Below are positions 19,841 through 29,296 of a DNA stretch of 64,000 nucleotides, in pieces. The stretch is from Bacillus sp. ISL-37 (GTDB taxonomy: Bacteria; Bacillota; Bacilli; Bacillales; Cytobacillaceae), in assembly GCF_018613315.1 (NCBI RefSeq), contig NZ_JAGGQL010000005.1, positions 295,536 through 359,535 on the forward strand, written 5' to 3'. The position numbers were made by a program, and so were the translations under genes. The notes under the pieces are model-generated. The model was given only the letters and a program-made list of their open reading frames with translations, had not been told where the DNA came from and ran no database searches. Numbering within the stretch: position 1 is the first letter of the stretch; each line of letters begins with the position of its first letter.

Positions 19841-20828
19841 CATCGTCTCCCCCCTTAAATGTATCAAACACTTGAATGGCTAACTTCTTGTTAATTTTCC
19901 CTGGCTGTCCTACCAATTTAGGGATATCTCCGACTTTTATCAGTAATGGTTTATCAATCTGCTGATTCAATTCAATCACGTCGCCGATCTCAAGCATTAA
20001 GAAGTCCTGGATCGATATTTCAGATGAACCAATTTCAGCCGTAATTGAAACATCAGCTTTCTGGATTTCACTTTGCAATACTGAATTTTCGATTGGCAAG
20101 CTTTGTTTCTTATCGGACTGCATCCAATATTTCACTGACAACTTAGGAATGATCGGTTCAAGGACCACGTGAGGAATACAGATATTGATCATTCCGCTTG
20201 CTTCTCCGATCGTGGTATTCAGTGAAATGACTACGACGGTTTCATTTGGCGAAACCATCTGCAAGAACTGCGGATTGATTTCGAATTCTGAAAGCTGCGG
20301 ATCGATATCAGAAATCGAGCCCCATGCCTCCCGGAAATTTTCAAAAGCTTTCTCGAACATATTGGACATGATCCTGGTTTCGATTTCAGTCAAGCTATCG
20401 ACTTTATTATGACTTGTCCCTTTTCCACCAAGCAACCTGTCCATCATCGCGTATGCAATATTCGGATTAACCTCCATCAGGATTCTGCCTTCCAGAGGTT
20501 CTACATCGAATACATTCAAGATTGTCATCTTGGGAATGGACCGGATGAATTCCTCATAAGGAATCTGATCAGCTGACGCGACACTAATATTGACATAGGT
20601 CCTTAACTGAGCTGAGAAAAAGGTCGTCAATAGCCGGGCAAAGTTTTCATGAATTCGGGTAAGGCTGCGGATCTGGTCTTTCGAGAAACGCAAAGCTCTT
20701 CTAAAATCATATACTTTAACCCTTTTTTCTACTTGTTCTTTCTTTAATTCATCCGCATCCATTTCTCCTGTTGATAAAGCGGATAACAAAGCATCTATTT
20801 CGCTTTGCGATAATACCTCTCCCGACAT
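19827..20828 (-). CDS. fliM: Flagellar motor switch protein FliM
   Basis: FliM forms the C-ring with FliG and FliY and binds CheY-P. The product of 333 residues starts MSGEVLSQSEIDALLSAL, containing the CheY-P-binding helix, then the CheC-like middle domain (GGKGTSHN near 130) and a C-terminal SpoA domain with IQDFLMLEIGDVIELNQ near 270. The ATG at 20828 follows GGAGG by 8 bases; an earlier in-frame start inside the ribosome site is rejected. Confidence 0.97.
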   Translation of the reverse strand: MSGEVLSQSEIDALLSALSTGEMDADELKKEQVEKRVKVYDFRRALRFSKDQIRSLTRIHENFARLLTTFFSAQLRTYVNISVASADQIPYEEFIRSIPKMTILNVFDVEPLEGRILMEVNPNIAYAMMDRLLGGKGTSHNKVDSLTEIETRIMSNMFEKAFENFREAWGSISDIDPQLSEFEINPQFLQMVSPNETVVVISLNTTIGEASGMINICIPHVVLEPIIPKLSVKYWMQSDKKQSLPIENSVLQSEIQKADVSITAEIGSSEISIQDFLMLEIGDVIELNQQIDKPLLIKVGDIPKLVGQPGKINKKLAIQVFDTFKGGDDDGER

Positions 20829-20872
20829 TCTCTTCACCTCCATGTGGTTACGGTAATTTAATTCATTCTGTT

Positions 20873-21301
20873 TTATGGGATGAGAGAACCCGTTATATAG
20901 ACCTTATTGATTTTTCCATCCTGCATCAGGTCATTCAGCTTTGCTTTGAGGGTTTCTTCAAGGTTCATCTTGCCTTCCTTGCCTTGCAGCTCTTCCGCCT
21001 TTTTCTCGGATAATTCATAAATAATCAGGTTTTTCACCTGAAAATCTCTCTTTTGCAACTCTTCTTTTGCTTTTTTTCCGTCTGTTTCAATCTTAAAAGA
21101 AATCTTAATAAAATCATTCGATGCCAAATTCGTTGTTACCTCTGGGATGTCCACCGAAGCTTCCAGTACCTCATCGATGCTTGGTTCTTTTTCGCCATCC
21201 TCAGCACTAAGCTTCATAACCGCTACAACTGCTATAGTCCCTACGAGCAATATGGCTACCAGCATGACCGACATAATCATTACCAGCTTATTATTCTTCA
21301 T
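20873..21301 (-). CDS. fliL: Flagellar basal-body-associated protein FliL
   Basis: FliL surrounds the stator in the membrane and supports motor torque. The 142-residue product begins MKNNKLVMIMSVMLVAILL, a single membrane anchor at about 6-28, followed by an extracytoplasmic domain with the FISFK-type strand (NDFIKISFKIETDG). The ATG at 21301 follows GGAGG by 9 bases; it overlaps swrD by 11 bases. Confidence 0.93.
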   Translation of the reverse strand: MKNNKLVMIMSVMLVAILLVGTIAVVAVMKLSAEDGEKEPSIDEVLEASVDIPEVTTNLASNDFIKISFKIETDGKKAKEELQKRDFQVKNLIIYELSEKKAEELQGKEGKMNLEETLKAKLNDLMQDGKINKVYITGSLIP

Positions 21302-21512
21302 GATTCTGTTCCTCCAACACTCGCCCTCCAAGAAGGCCGACACTCTGATAAAATTCCTGGATTAATTTGCTCACTTCATCTTCACTTTCCCTTACGACAT
21401 ACTTTCTCCCATTGGTTAATGTAATCGTTGTGTCCGGAAAAGCTTCAACCACTTCGATAAATAATGAATTAATTCTAAATGCTTTACCGTTTAATTTAGT
21501 TACTTTAATCAC
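21291..21512 (-). CDS. swrD: Swarming protein SwrD (FlbD family)
   Basis: SwrD in B. subtilis raises flagellar torque through the stators. The 73 residues start MIKVTKLNGKAFRINS and carry PDTTITLTNGRKYVV near 27, the conserved FlbD-family core. It stands between flgE and fliL, exactly where SwrD (YlzI) lies in B. subtilis. Confidence 0.93.
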   Translation of the reverse strand: MIKVTKLNGKAFRINSLFIEVVEAFPDTTITLTNGRKYVVRESEDEVSKLIQEFYQSVGLLGGRVLEEQNHEE

Positions 21513-21566
21513 AATAATTCACAGGGGCTAAAAGGATTACCCTTTCAGCCCTGCTCCTCTCCTAGT

Positions 21567-22769
21567 CTATCGTTTTAAGTTTACGAGCTCCTGGAGGATT
21601 TCATCAGATGTTGTAATGATTCTGGTATTTGCCTGGAAACCACGCTGAGCCGTGATCATTTCGGTAAACTCTTCCGAAAGGTCTACATTGGACATTTCAA
21701 GTGCTCCCGCTGCGATGGAACCCCTACCTTCACCAGCAACATTGATATTAGCTGTACCAGAGTTGACTGACTCCTGGAATGTGTTATTCCCTACCTTGGA
21801 AAGTCCTGATGTGTTACTGAATTTAGCCAGTGCAAGCTGTCCAAGAGTCAATACTAAACCATTTGAGAATACACCATTTATCTCACCCGTTGAGCCGATG
21901 TTGAAGCTTTCGAGAGCGCCCTGAGTGTTGCCGTCAGGGTAGGCGTTAGCGTCTAGGCTGCCCCCATCAATAGTCAGAGCATTTAATGGCAGGGCTACTG
22001 TGAAGGGCGTTGCTACGCCTCCTTTGTTAATCAGCAGGCCAGCACTTTCAATATCATTTGTTGGTACTTTAATATCTACTTCTACTACATTTGCGGTAGG
22101 ATCGTTGGGATCAACAGGTAATGATTTATCTACGAACGACAATTTCCAGTCACCTGTAGACGCAGTTACAGGGGAAATTTTCATGTCAATAACATGCTCT
22201 ATTCCATCATTATCGACTATTTTTAGTTGCTGAAGCAGTTCAGAAGCCCCTTTAGCATCTTTTGGCAGGTTACCTTTCATGACTAATTCAGTTGTAACCT
22301 TTGCAGGTAATAATGCATTTACATTCACTGTTATATCCTCTAACTGGCCATTCGCATTCAGTGATTGCACTTTATTACCTTCACCAGTAACCAATGTCCC
22401 ATTATCATCTAGATAGAAGTTTCCTGCACGGGTATACATTTGGGATTGTCCTTGTTTTACAACAAAATATCCATCGCCTGAAATTGCAAGGTCAAGTGCG
22501 CGTCCTGTTGTTTGCAAGCTTGATTGAGTGTCGATCATATCGATGGTCGCAATCGTGGAGCCCAACCCCACCTGCATTGGGTTCTTGCCGCCCTTGTTCT
22601 CTGTAGCAGCACTTGCGCCCGAGATTGTTTGATTCATAGTATCCTTAAAAGTAACACGGCCCTTTTTGAAGCCGTATGTATTTACATTGGCAATATTGTT
22701 TCCAATTACATCAAGTTTTGTTTGGAAGTTTTTCATCCCACTGATTCCTGAGTACATTGAACGAAGCAT
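21567..22769 (-). CDS. flgE: Flagellar hook protein FlgE
   Basis: FlgE polymerises into the hook outside the cell, exported by the flagellar type III system. The N-terminus MLRSMYSGISGMKNFQTKLD with GNNIANVNTYGFKKGR and the C-terminus with ITAQRGFQANTRIITTSDEIL are the paired helices of the rod/hook family. Length 400, with a variable D2-like middle at about 150-310, makes it larger than B. subtilis FlgE (about 264). ATG at 22769 follows AAAGGAG. Confidence 0.96.
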   Translation of the reverse strand: MLRSMYSGISGMKNFQTKLDVIGNNIANVNTYGFKKGRVTFKDTMNQTISGASAATENKGGKNPMQVGLGSTIATIDMIDTQSSLQTTGRALDLAISGDGYFVVKQGQSQMYTRAGNFYLDDNGTLVTGEGNKVQSLNANGQLEDITVNVNALLPAKVTTELVMKGNLPKDAKGASELLQQLKIVDNDGIEHVIDMKISPVTASTGDWKLSFVDKSLPVDPNDPTANVVEVDIKVPTNDIESAGLLINKGGVATPFTVALPLNALTIDGGSLDANAYPDGNTQGALESFNIGSTGEINGVFSNGLVLTLGQLALAKFSNTSGLSKVGNNTFQESVNSGTANINVAGEGRGSIAAGALEMSNVDLSEEFTEMITAQRGFQANTRIITTSDEILQELVNLKR

Positions 22770-22851
22770 TATTTAAAACTCCTTTCGATTTGGGGGCTGC
22801 TTCAATCGGTCCACAGCCCAGGCCTCCGTGAAGGTCCAGCCTTTTTATTTT

Positions 22852-23241
22852 TTAATTTTCCATAACGATGGTTCCATTTATATTGGTGAATATTTGTTCA
22901 GCTGCTTCCTGCCTTCCCATTGCTGTAATGACAGTGTTGTTTTTCGCACTGACTATCAACGCCGCGTCTTTCAGCAGGACAAGCGAATCACTCACGCCCT
23001 TGGCCTTAGCCTGACTAACTTTTTCCTCGATCCTGTTCCAGCGCTCCTGCGATATATTGATTCCACGCTGCTCCAGCCGTTCAGTTGCATGCTTACTTAT
23101 TGTTAGTCCATTCTTTGATTGGATAGCACTTTGCAATTGCAAGGAAAAAGGTGTTTGTGTTAATTTGTTGGCTTTTACAGGTTTATGGTGTGTCCTGTTA
23201 ACAGGCAGTGAATGAATTGGATGAAAGTTTGTTTTATCCAT
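22852..23241 (-). CDS. Flagellar operon protein (TIGR02530-type)
   Basis: The 129-residue protein resembles the conserved small flagellar operon protein family (TIGR02530) of Gram-positive bacteria and others; function is unassigned. Features: a disordered first 45 residues, then SKHATERLEQRGINIS near 49-64 and DAALIVSAKNNTVITA near 97, the most conserved parts. No membrane segment. It sits between flgD and flgE, suggesting a hook-assembly role, which is inference. Confidence 0.85.
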   Translation of the reverse strand: MDKTNFHPIHSLPVNRTHHKPVKANKLTQTPFSLQLQSAIQSKNGLTISKHATERLEQRGINISQERWNRIEEKVSQAKAKGVSDSLVLLKDAALIVSAKNNTVITAMGRQEAAEQIFTNINGTIVMEN

Positions 23242-23258
23242 TACATCACTTCCTTACG

Positions 23259-23888
23259 TTATTGAATTTTGGTGATCTGTGAAGAAACGATGCTTGTTTT
23301 ATTCTCATCATCTAGTAAATAAGATGTTTTGCCATTCTTAAATGAAACAGACAGGACATTAGCTGATTTTTCTTGTTTATTTTCATCAAGATAAGTAATT
23401 GTTTTCCCAATCAGCATACTCGCCTGCAACATATGATTTTCACTGGATAACTCATTGATTTGAGAAATGTTCGCCGGTTCAAGGGTCGTGCCATCTTCAA
23501 GCACAAATGAAACGGTGTCTTCTTTGAATTGTACAGATGCTACCTTGCCATTTCCCTGTTGAACGGTTTCGGCGCCATTTGCTGTTTCAATCTTATGCCA
23601 TGTGACATCTTTGCCCACAAACTGGCTATAGGAAATCATTTTATTTTGCTGTTCAGCCTGTACAAATCGATCGATTGATTTCCCCATATTCGTGATTTGC
23701 TCAAGTGTCGAAAATGTTGCCATTTGAGCTATGAAATCTTTATCCTGCATCGGATTCATAGGATCCTGATTCTGAAGCTGGGTCATCAAGATTTTTAAAA
23801 AATCATCTTTCCCAAGAATATCTGAACCAGCTTTCCTGTCCTTTTGAAGATTCGACAGCAGATAAGAAGAATTAATACTATTCACCAT
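23259..23888 (-). CDS. flgD: Flagellar hook capping/assembly protein FlgD
   Basis: FlgD caps the growing hook and aids FlgE polymerisation. The 209-residue product has the conserved N-terminal export/assembly part LGKDDFLKILMTQLQNQDPM (about 23-42) and MATFSTLEQITNM near 55, then a beta-rich C-terminal half. It follows fliK and precedes the small flagellar operon protein. Confidence 0.95.
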   Translation of the reverse strand: MVNSINSSYLLSNLQKDRKAGSDILGKDDFLKILMTQLQNQDPMNPMQDKDFIAQMATFSTLEQITNMGKSIDRFVQAEQQNKMISYSQFVGKDVTWHKIETANGAETVQQGNGKVASVQFKEDTVSFVLEDGTTLEPANISQINELSSENHMLQASMLIGKTITYLDENKQEKSANVLSVSFKNGKTSYLLDDENKTSIVSSQITKIQ

Positions 23889-23898
23889 GGTCTGTCTC

Positions 23899-25125
23899 CT
23901 ATACTTCAGTATTTAGCAGTGCTTCTTCGAAGGAAAGGTTAAAATCTCCTTTTTCTTCTTTCTTTTCCTGCTTCCCTCTGTCAGGCTGCCTCTCCTGTTG
24001 CTGAGAATCTCTATTCATGAATCGTTCTTGCTGGGCCTGCTGCTGAGTCACTTCAATTCTTTCTACCGAAAGGTTTTGTGCCGCAAAGGCCTGCTTGAGA
24101 CCATTAATCTGGGATTCCAGCGTTTCTTTTGCCGTGCCAGATGTAGTTATGATTCTGGCCATCATCGTTTGATCCTTTTGGAAGAGCTCTATACGGATGC
24201 TGCCCAGGTGCTCAGGGAATAATTTAATGAATAGTTTTTGTGTTCCCCCACTGTTCATGAAATGCGATTTTGAAAGAATCGATTCAAATTGCTTCATTAA
24301 TTGTTCAGATGAAACCGGTCTTTCAGGGCTATTCATCGTTAACATCAATTGCTCAGCCTTTGTCATCTGTGGGAGATAAGCAACTGTTCCAGCTGGACCG
24401 TCCGTCTTTAATCCTGAGCTACTCTCTGTAAAAGTTATTTTTTTTGAGTTTGCAAGGTTTAGATCACTCGCTAACTGGGTAAATCTTTTTTGTAAATAAT
24501 CTGTATGAGAATTTGGTTTACCGGTATCTAAGAGGTTCTTTAATTCTTCACCAAGGTTTTTCAGTGATTCTTTAACAGAATCAGAGCCTTTAGATTCGTT
24601 CCCATCAGCATATCTAGTCATTAACTCCAAAAGCTTTAATGCCTTTAATGTCTGCAAATCATTTTGTTCTAACTTCACCAGTAATTGATTTCCATTTTGA
24701 TTGGCGATTCCCGTTATTATTGCCGCTAAGGATGACAATAGCTCATCTTCAGAGGCACTCTCGATATCATTTTCACTGTTACCGGTCCATTTTTGGATAA
24801 AAAGCTTCAAATCTTCTTTATTGATCCCAAAATGTGCCAGCGCCTTAGTTAATAGATTTTCAGAGTCTGAATTCAATACATCCAGCAACTTCAGTCCATC
24901 TTCCAAGTCTAAAAGGTCTTTTATGTTGATCATATCCGTCAGGGCACCCAGACTTTCAAGTTTTTTTTCACAATGCGCAGATTCAGTTGATGGTATTGAC
25001 TCTGTTTTTCCTGATAAGACTGTTGACATTAACCCGGCAAAGCTTCCCCCATTCCCTGCCTTATCGGACAGTTTCTGATTCCCCGTGTCAATGGTATTAA
25101 AAAATCCAAGACCTCCTATTTCCAT
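23899..25125 (-). CDS. fliK: Flagellar hook-length control protein FliK
   Basis: FliK measures hook length and triggers the FlhB specificity switch. From the ATG at 25125 (GGAGGTG 6 bases upstream) the product has 408 residues: a divergent N-terminal ruler part and a C-terminal domain with LFIKLFPEHLGSIRIELFQ near 300, the FliK core that contacts FlhB. The last 40 residues are Gln/Lys/Glu rich. Identification rests on the C-terminal core and position before flgD. Confidence 0.92.
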   Translation of the reverse strand: MEIGGLGFFNTIDTGNQKLSDKAGNGGSFAGLMSTVLSGKTESIPSTESAHCEKKLESLGALTDMINIKDLLDLEDGLKLLDVLNSDSENLLTKALAHFGINKEDLKLFIQKWTGNSENDIESASEDELLSSLAAIITGIANQNGNQLLVKLEQNDLQTLKALKLLELMTRYADGNESKGSDSVKESLKNLGEELKNLLDTGKPNSHTDYLQKRFTQLASDLNLANSKKITFTESSSGLKTDGPAGTVAYLPQMTKAEQLMLTMNSPERPVSSEQLMKQFESILSKSHFMNSGGTQKLFIKLFPEHLGSIRIELFQKDQTMMARIITTSGTAKETLESQINGLKQAFAAQNLSVERIEVTQQQAQQERFMNRDSQQQERQPDRGKQEKKEEKGDFNLSFEEALLNTEV

Positions 25126-25154
25126 TTTTTCACCTCCTCTCAAATTCTCGTCAA

Positions 25155-25742
25155 CTAATTACCGTTAGCTTCGTTCGTCAATATCTCTGTATACTTTGCT
25201 GCTTCTTCGGCAGGAAGTTTTTCCATTATGGCTGCAAGTGATTCTGGCTTAATGTTTGTCAGAATCTTCACTGCTTCCTCTGTATCCATTTTAGTAATAA
25301 TTGGAGCGGCACTCTTTGCTGACATCGTTTCATAGGTTTTGACGATTTCCCGGAAGGCCCGCTTGTTTTCCTCCTGGATTGCGGTCAGTTCCTCTATTTG
25401 TGCTTGGAGCTGTGCTTTTTCCAGTTCCATTCGTTTTAGCTGAGTATCTTTGCTTTCGACTTTAGACTGCAGTTGTTCCATTTTTGCTTCGCGGTCTTTA
25501 ATTTCTGCTTCAAGGCTGATGATATCTTTTTCAAATTCTTCAATGGATAGCGGCTTTTCTTCCTTTACAAACTGAGATATAAAGGGTACTTTACCACCGA
25601 TGTCCTTCGCCGTGTCAAAAATATTGACACCTAGAATCGAAAGCGCAACCAAAGCTATAACAATTGCAAACAAGGTTGGAATTGCTATCACATATAAAAA
25701 CCATTGAAACTTGTTTCCATCCTGATTTTCTTTTTCCTCCAC
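25155..25742 (-). CDS. ylxF: YlxF / MotE-like membrane protein
   Basis: A 195-residue protein with one membrane segment near residues 14-40, a long coiled coil near 65-130, and a C-terminal MgtE-N/FliG-like helical domain with DTEEAVKILTNIKPESLAAI near 152-171. This is the layout of YlxF, placed between fliJ and fliK in Bacillus; exact role uncertain. I prefer GTG at 25742, 6 bases after AGGTG; another in-frame GTG at 25751 overlaps the fliJ stop but sits on the ribosome site. Confidence 0.87.
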   Translation of the reverse strand: MEEKENQDGNKFQWFLYVIAIPTLFAIVIALVALSILGVNIFDTAKDIGGKVPFISQFVKEEKPLSIEEFEKDIISLEAEIKDREAKMEQLQSKVESKDTQLKRMELEKAQLQAQIEELTAIQEENKRAFREIVKTYETMSAKSAAPIITKMDTEEAVKILTNIKPESLAAIMEKLPAEEAAKYTEILTNEANGN

Positions 25743-25747
25743 GCTGA

Positions 25748-26194
25748 TCACCTAATTTCCCGGTTCATATATTGCTGAATCGAGACTTCGTCCATCATCC
25801 TGCTTTCTGCATACTTTTCATCTGCCAGAAATTGAAGATGGTCTTTCTCTTTGATTTTTTCATACTTTTTTACTTCCTGATTTTTTTCCATCAGCTGCAC
25901 TTGTTGATAATTCATGATGTTTCTCGCATTCATCACGACTTTCTGATAGTGGGTAATCGATTTTTCAAGATTGCCGATAAACTGTTGATGGTGTCGTATT
26001 TCCTGGACCGGCAAACCATCTAGCAGCCGGTCTGATTGAAAGCTCTCAAGATCTTCTTTTTTCTTCAGAAGATGGTAGAGTCTGTCAGCCGCCTCTTCGA
26101 ACTTTTTTACTGAATCCTGGTATACGACTTGTGCTTCGTCCACTTCTCTCGACTTGAGTGAAAGGATCTTATCAAACTTGAATTGATACCGCAT
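25748..26194 (-). CDS. fliJ: Flagellar export chaperone/coiled-coil protein FliJ
   Basis: FliJ is the stalk-like coiled coil of the export ATPase, comparable to the gamma subunit of F-ATPase. The 148 residues start MRYQFKFDKILSLKSREVDE, typical of FliJ, and are almost wholly helical and charged. It comes 7 bases after fliI. Confidence 0.93.
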   Translation of the reverse strand: MRYQFKFDKILSLKSREVDEAQVVYQDSVKKFEEAADRLYHLLKKKEDLESFQSDRLLDGLPVQEIRHHQQFIGNLEKSITHYQKVVMNARNIMNYQQVQLMEKNQEVKKYEKIKEKDHLQFLADEKYAESRMMDEVSIQQYMNREIR

Positions 26195-26201
26195 TGATCT
26201 A

Positions 26202-27515
26202 TCAACCTTTCCTTACTAACTGCAATAAAGCCTGAACGCTCTCATTTATTGAGACTTTTTCATTGGTGCCTTGCTTTAAGAAATTAAGGATTTGAGGGTA
26301 TCTCATAATCGCTTCATCTATCTCCGCAGAAGTACCTTTTTTATATGCCCCGATATTAATCAAATCCTCAGCATTGATGTAGGTACTTAGTAATTCCCTC
26401 AATCTTTCAGCCGCTTTGACATGTTCATCTGCGACAATATTGTTCATGATTCGGCTTATGCTTTTTAACACGTTCACTGCAGGGTACTGGCCTTTATTGG
26501 CTAAGTCCCTGTCTAACACAAAGTGTCCATCCAGGATTCCCCTTACTGTATCAGCAATAGGTTCATTCATGTCGTCACCATCTACAAGGACGGTATAAAA
26601 GCCTGTTATTGATCCAAATTCATTCGTCCCTGTCCTTTCTAGAAGCCTTGAAAGGATGGCGAACACTGAAGGAGTATAGCCTTTCGTGGTAGGAGGTTCT
26701 CCCACTGCGAGACCTACTTCACGCTGCGCCATAGCCACTCGTGTAACTGAATCCATCATCAGCATGACATTCAATCCTTTATCACGAAAATACTCTGCGA
26801 TGGCTGTTGCTGTATAGGCTCCTTTGATCCGCATTAATGCAGGCTGGTCTGAAGTGGCAACAACTACTATCGAACGCTTTAGTCCTTCAGGCCCTAGATC
26901 ACGTTCGATGAACTCTCTGACTTCTCGACCCCGTTCTCCAATCAACCCAATAACATTCAGGTCTGCTGTAGTATTTCTCGCGATCATTCCCAGCAAAGTA
27001 CTTTTCCCTACACCACTACCGGCAAATATCCCAACACGCTGGCCGCTGCCAACTGTCAGCAGGCTGTCAATCATCCTGACTCCGACTTCTATCGGTTCCG
27101 AGATTGGCGGTCTGCTCAAAGGGTTGGGAGGGTCTTGTTCTGTAGGAACTGACGCCAATCCTTTTGGCAGGCTGGATTGATCCAATGGAACACCTAGCGA
27201 ATCAACGACTTTGCCAATCAATCCCGGGCCTGCTTTAATTTCAAGTGGTTTCATTGTCGTTTCAACGAGACTTCCTGGTGATATATCATGAAGAGATGTA
27301 TACGGCATCAAAATGACGTTTTCATCTTTAAAACCGACAACCTCCGCCTGGATTTTCCGCTTTTTCTTTGTACCCACATGAATAAAGCAGACATCGCCTA
27401 TTGAACTTTCAGGCCCTTGTGACTCAATCATCAAGCCAACAACTCTTTTTACACGTCCATACCGTTTAAAACTATCCAGAAAGTCGACATGTTCCAATAA
27501 ATCTTTGGCCTTCAC
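26202..27515 (-). CDS. fliI: Flagellum-specific ATPase FliI
   Basis: FliI is the hexameric ATPase of flagellar type III export. The 437-residue product has Walker A in GIFAGSGVGKSTLLG near 164, GERGREVREFIERD near 194 and Walker B-type LMMDSVTRVAMAQRE near 252, with close similarity to F1-beta. The start is a GTG at 27515, sharing one base with the fliH stop; GGAG lies upstream. Confidence 0.97.
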   Translation of the reverse strand: MKAKDLLEHVDFLDSFKRYGRVKRVVGLMIESQGPESSIGDVCFIHVGTKKKRKIQAEVVGFKDENVILMPYTSLHDISPGSLVETTMKPLEIKAGPGLIGKVVDSLGVPLDQSSLPKGLASVPTEQDPPNPLSRPPISEPIEVGVRMIDSLLTVGSGQRVGIFAGSGVGKSTLLGMIARNTTADLNVIGLIGERGREVREFIERDLGPEGLKRSIVVVATSDQPALMRIKGAYTATAIAEYFRDKGLNVMLMMDSVTRVAMAQREVGLAVGEPPTTKGYTPSVFAILSRLLERTGTNEFGSITGFYTVLVDGDDMNEPIADTVRGILDGHFVLDRDLANKGQYPAVNVLKSISRIMNNIVADEHVKAAERLRELLSTYINAEDLINIGAYKKGTSAEIDEAIMRYPQILNFLKQGTNEKVSINESVQALLQLVRKG

Positions 27516-28276
27516 TATTGTTCACTCTCCAGCATTTCAAACAGCTTATTTTTGATTTCTTCCAATTGGCTGTCTACACTTGCGTCGACCCTGCCATTTT
27601 CAGATTCGATGATGCACGATGTCTCCTCAAGGTCTTCATCCGGGTAAATATAGAAATCAATATCCTTTGGAAAGATGGCAATCAGTTCATCCTTTTGATT
27701 AAGCAGCTCTTGATAGTGTTTCGGATGTATATGAAGCTGAATATCCCTATAATCCCTGGAGTTTTTTAACGCCCTTTTTACCAGGGGAAGGAACGCTTCA
27801 TCTGCAGCCAATTTTTCCCCGATGATCTTCCCAGCTATTTTCACCCCGAGATCAAGAATCACCTTTTCTGATGATTCAATATGATTCTCATAATCTCTTT
27901 TCGACGCATCTACCGTTTCCTGGGCAAACATGATTGTTTGGCGGTACTCTTCATAGCCCTGGGTTCTACCCTCTTGATAGCCTTGTTCAAAGCCCAGCTG
28001 CCTGGATTCTTCAACCAATAAAGATTTTTGCTGATCCCATTCTTGCTGTTCCAGTTGGGCTTGCTGCCGAATCTGCTCTGCTTCCTCAATGGCCTTTGAC
28101 ACAATGTTATCCGCCTCAGCTACAGCACCCTCGAGGATTCGCCTTCTTTCATCTTCAGTATGAGTGAAGACCTGTGGGACTTCTTGTTGTTCCGATGATT
28201 CTAACACCCGGATAGAGATGATCTTCTTTTCTGCAGGCATATTACTGGTGTAGTGGGATTTGATAAGCCTAGACAA
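27515..28276 (-). CDS. fliH: Flagellar export ATPase regulator FliH
   Basis: FliH binds FliI and links it to the C-ring. The product has a variable N-terminus, a long charged/Gln-rich helix (about 40-115, with the EEQ-rich AEQIRQQAQLEQQEW stretch) and a C-terminal domain with KIAGKIIGEKLA near 150 and IESENGRVDASVDSQL near 222. I place the start at TTG 28276, giving MSRLIKSHY as in B. subtilis, 9 bases after GGAGGAG and overlapping fliG by 8 bases. An ATG at 28285 is nearly on the ribosome site. Confidence 0.9.
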   Translation of the reverse strand: MSRLIKSHYTSNMPAEKKIISIRVLESSEQQEVPQVFTHTEDERRRILEGAVAEADNIVSKAIEEAEQIRQQAQLEQQEWDQQKSLLVEESRQLGFEQGYQEGRTQGYEEYRQTIMFAQETVDASKRDYENHIESSEKVILDLGVKIAGKIIGEKLAADEAFLPLVKRALKNSRDYRDIQLHIHPKHYQELLNQKDELIAIFPKDIDFYIYPDEDLEETSCIIESENGRVDASVDSQLEEIKNKLFEMLESEQ

Positions 28277-29285
28277 TAATATCATCTCCTCCGCCACGGG
28301 CAATGACGATTTCACCAGCTTCTTCCAGACGACGGATAATTGCTACAATCCTGGATTGTGCTTCTTCAACATCGCGAAGCCTTACAGGGCCCATGAATTC
28401 CATTTCATCCTGGAAGGTTTCGACCATACGCTTAGACATATTTTTAAAGACAATTTCTTTCACTTCATCACTTGAAACTTTAAGAGCAAGCATGAGATCT
28501 TCATTTTCACAATCTCGGATAACACGCTGGATTGCACGGTTATCAAGTGTGACTATATCTTCAAACACGAACATCCGCTTTTTGATTTCCTCTGCAAGCT
28601 CAGGGTCCTGGATTTCTAGAGCATCAAGAATCGTGCGCTCGGTTGCACGGTCCACTCCGTTCAATACATCCACTACAGCCTCAATACCGCCAGTTTGCGT
28701 ATAGTCTTGAGTAACAGTGGCTGAAAGCTTTCTTTCCAGGATTTGCTCGACCTCATTGATAATTTCTGGTGATGTGCTGTCCATCACTGCAATACGGCGT
28801 GCAATATCTGCCTGGACGTCTTGCGGCAGTTCAGATAAAATCTGGCCTGCTTGTGCCGAATCTAAATAAGAAAGTATAAGTGCAATTGTTTGTGGATGCT
28901 CGTTTTGAATAAAATTGAGAATTTGCCCAGCATCCGCTTTTCGAGCGAAATCAAATGGCCTTACTTGCAGTGATGAAGTCAATCTATTGATGATCACAGC
29001 GGCCTGGTCGGTCCCTAATGCTTTTTCTAACACCGTCTTCGCATAACCGATTCCACCTTGGGTGATATAATCCTGCGCAAGCGCGATGCTGTGGAATTCT
29101 TCCAGAATTTCTTCCTTTGCCAGAGAGTCAACCTTCTTCACACCTGATATTTCAAGTGTAAGCTTCTCGATTTCTTCTTCACTTAAATGCTTATAAACAG
29201 AAGCAGAAACATCTGGGCCAAGCGAGATCAGGAGGATTGCTGCCTTCTGTTTTCCTGTTAATTCCTTTTGGTCTTTCCTCACCAT
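28269..29285 (-). CDS. fliG: Flagellar motor switch protein FliG
   Basis: FliG is the torque-generating switch subunit on the MS ring. The 338 residues show LTGKQKAAILLISLG at the N-terminus, EHPQTIALILSYL near 130, the middle domain, and the charged torque helix in IKKRMFVFEDIVTLDNRAIQ near 235. Length and order fliF-fliG-fliH are standard. Confidence 0.98.
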   Translation of the reverse strand: MVRKDQKELTGKQKAAILLISLGPDVSASVYKHLSEEEIEKLTLEISGVKKVDSLAKEEILEEFHSIALAQDYITQGGIGYAKTVLEKALGTDQAAVIINRLTSSLQVRPFDFARKADAGQILNFIQNEHPQTIALILSYLDSAQAGQILSELPQDVQADIARRIAVMDSTSPEIINEVEQILERKLSATVTQDYTQTGGIEAVVDVLNGVDRATERTILDALEIQDPELAEEIKKRMFVFEDIVTLDNRAIQRVIRDCENEDLMLALKVSSDEVKEIVFKNMSKRMVETFQDEMEFMGPVRLRDVEEAQSRIVAIIRRLEEAGEIVIARGGGDDIIV

Positions 29286-29296
29286 TGTTCCTCCTC

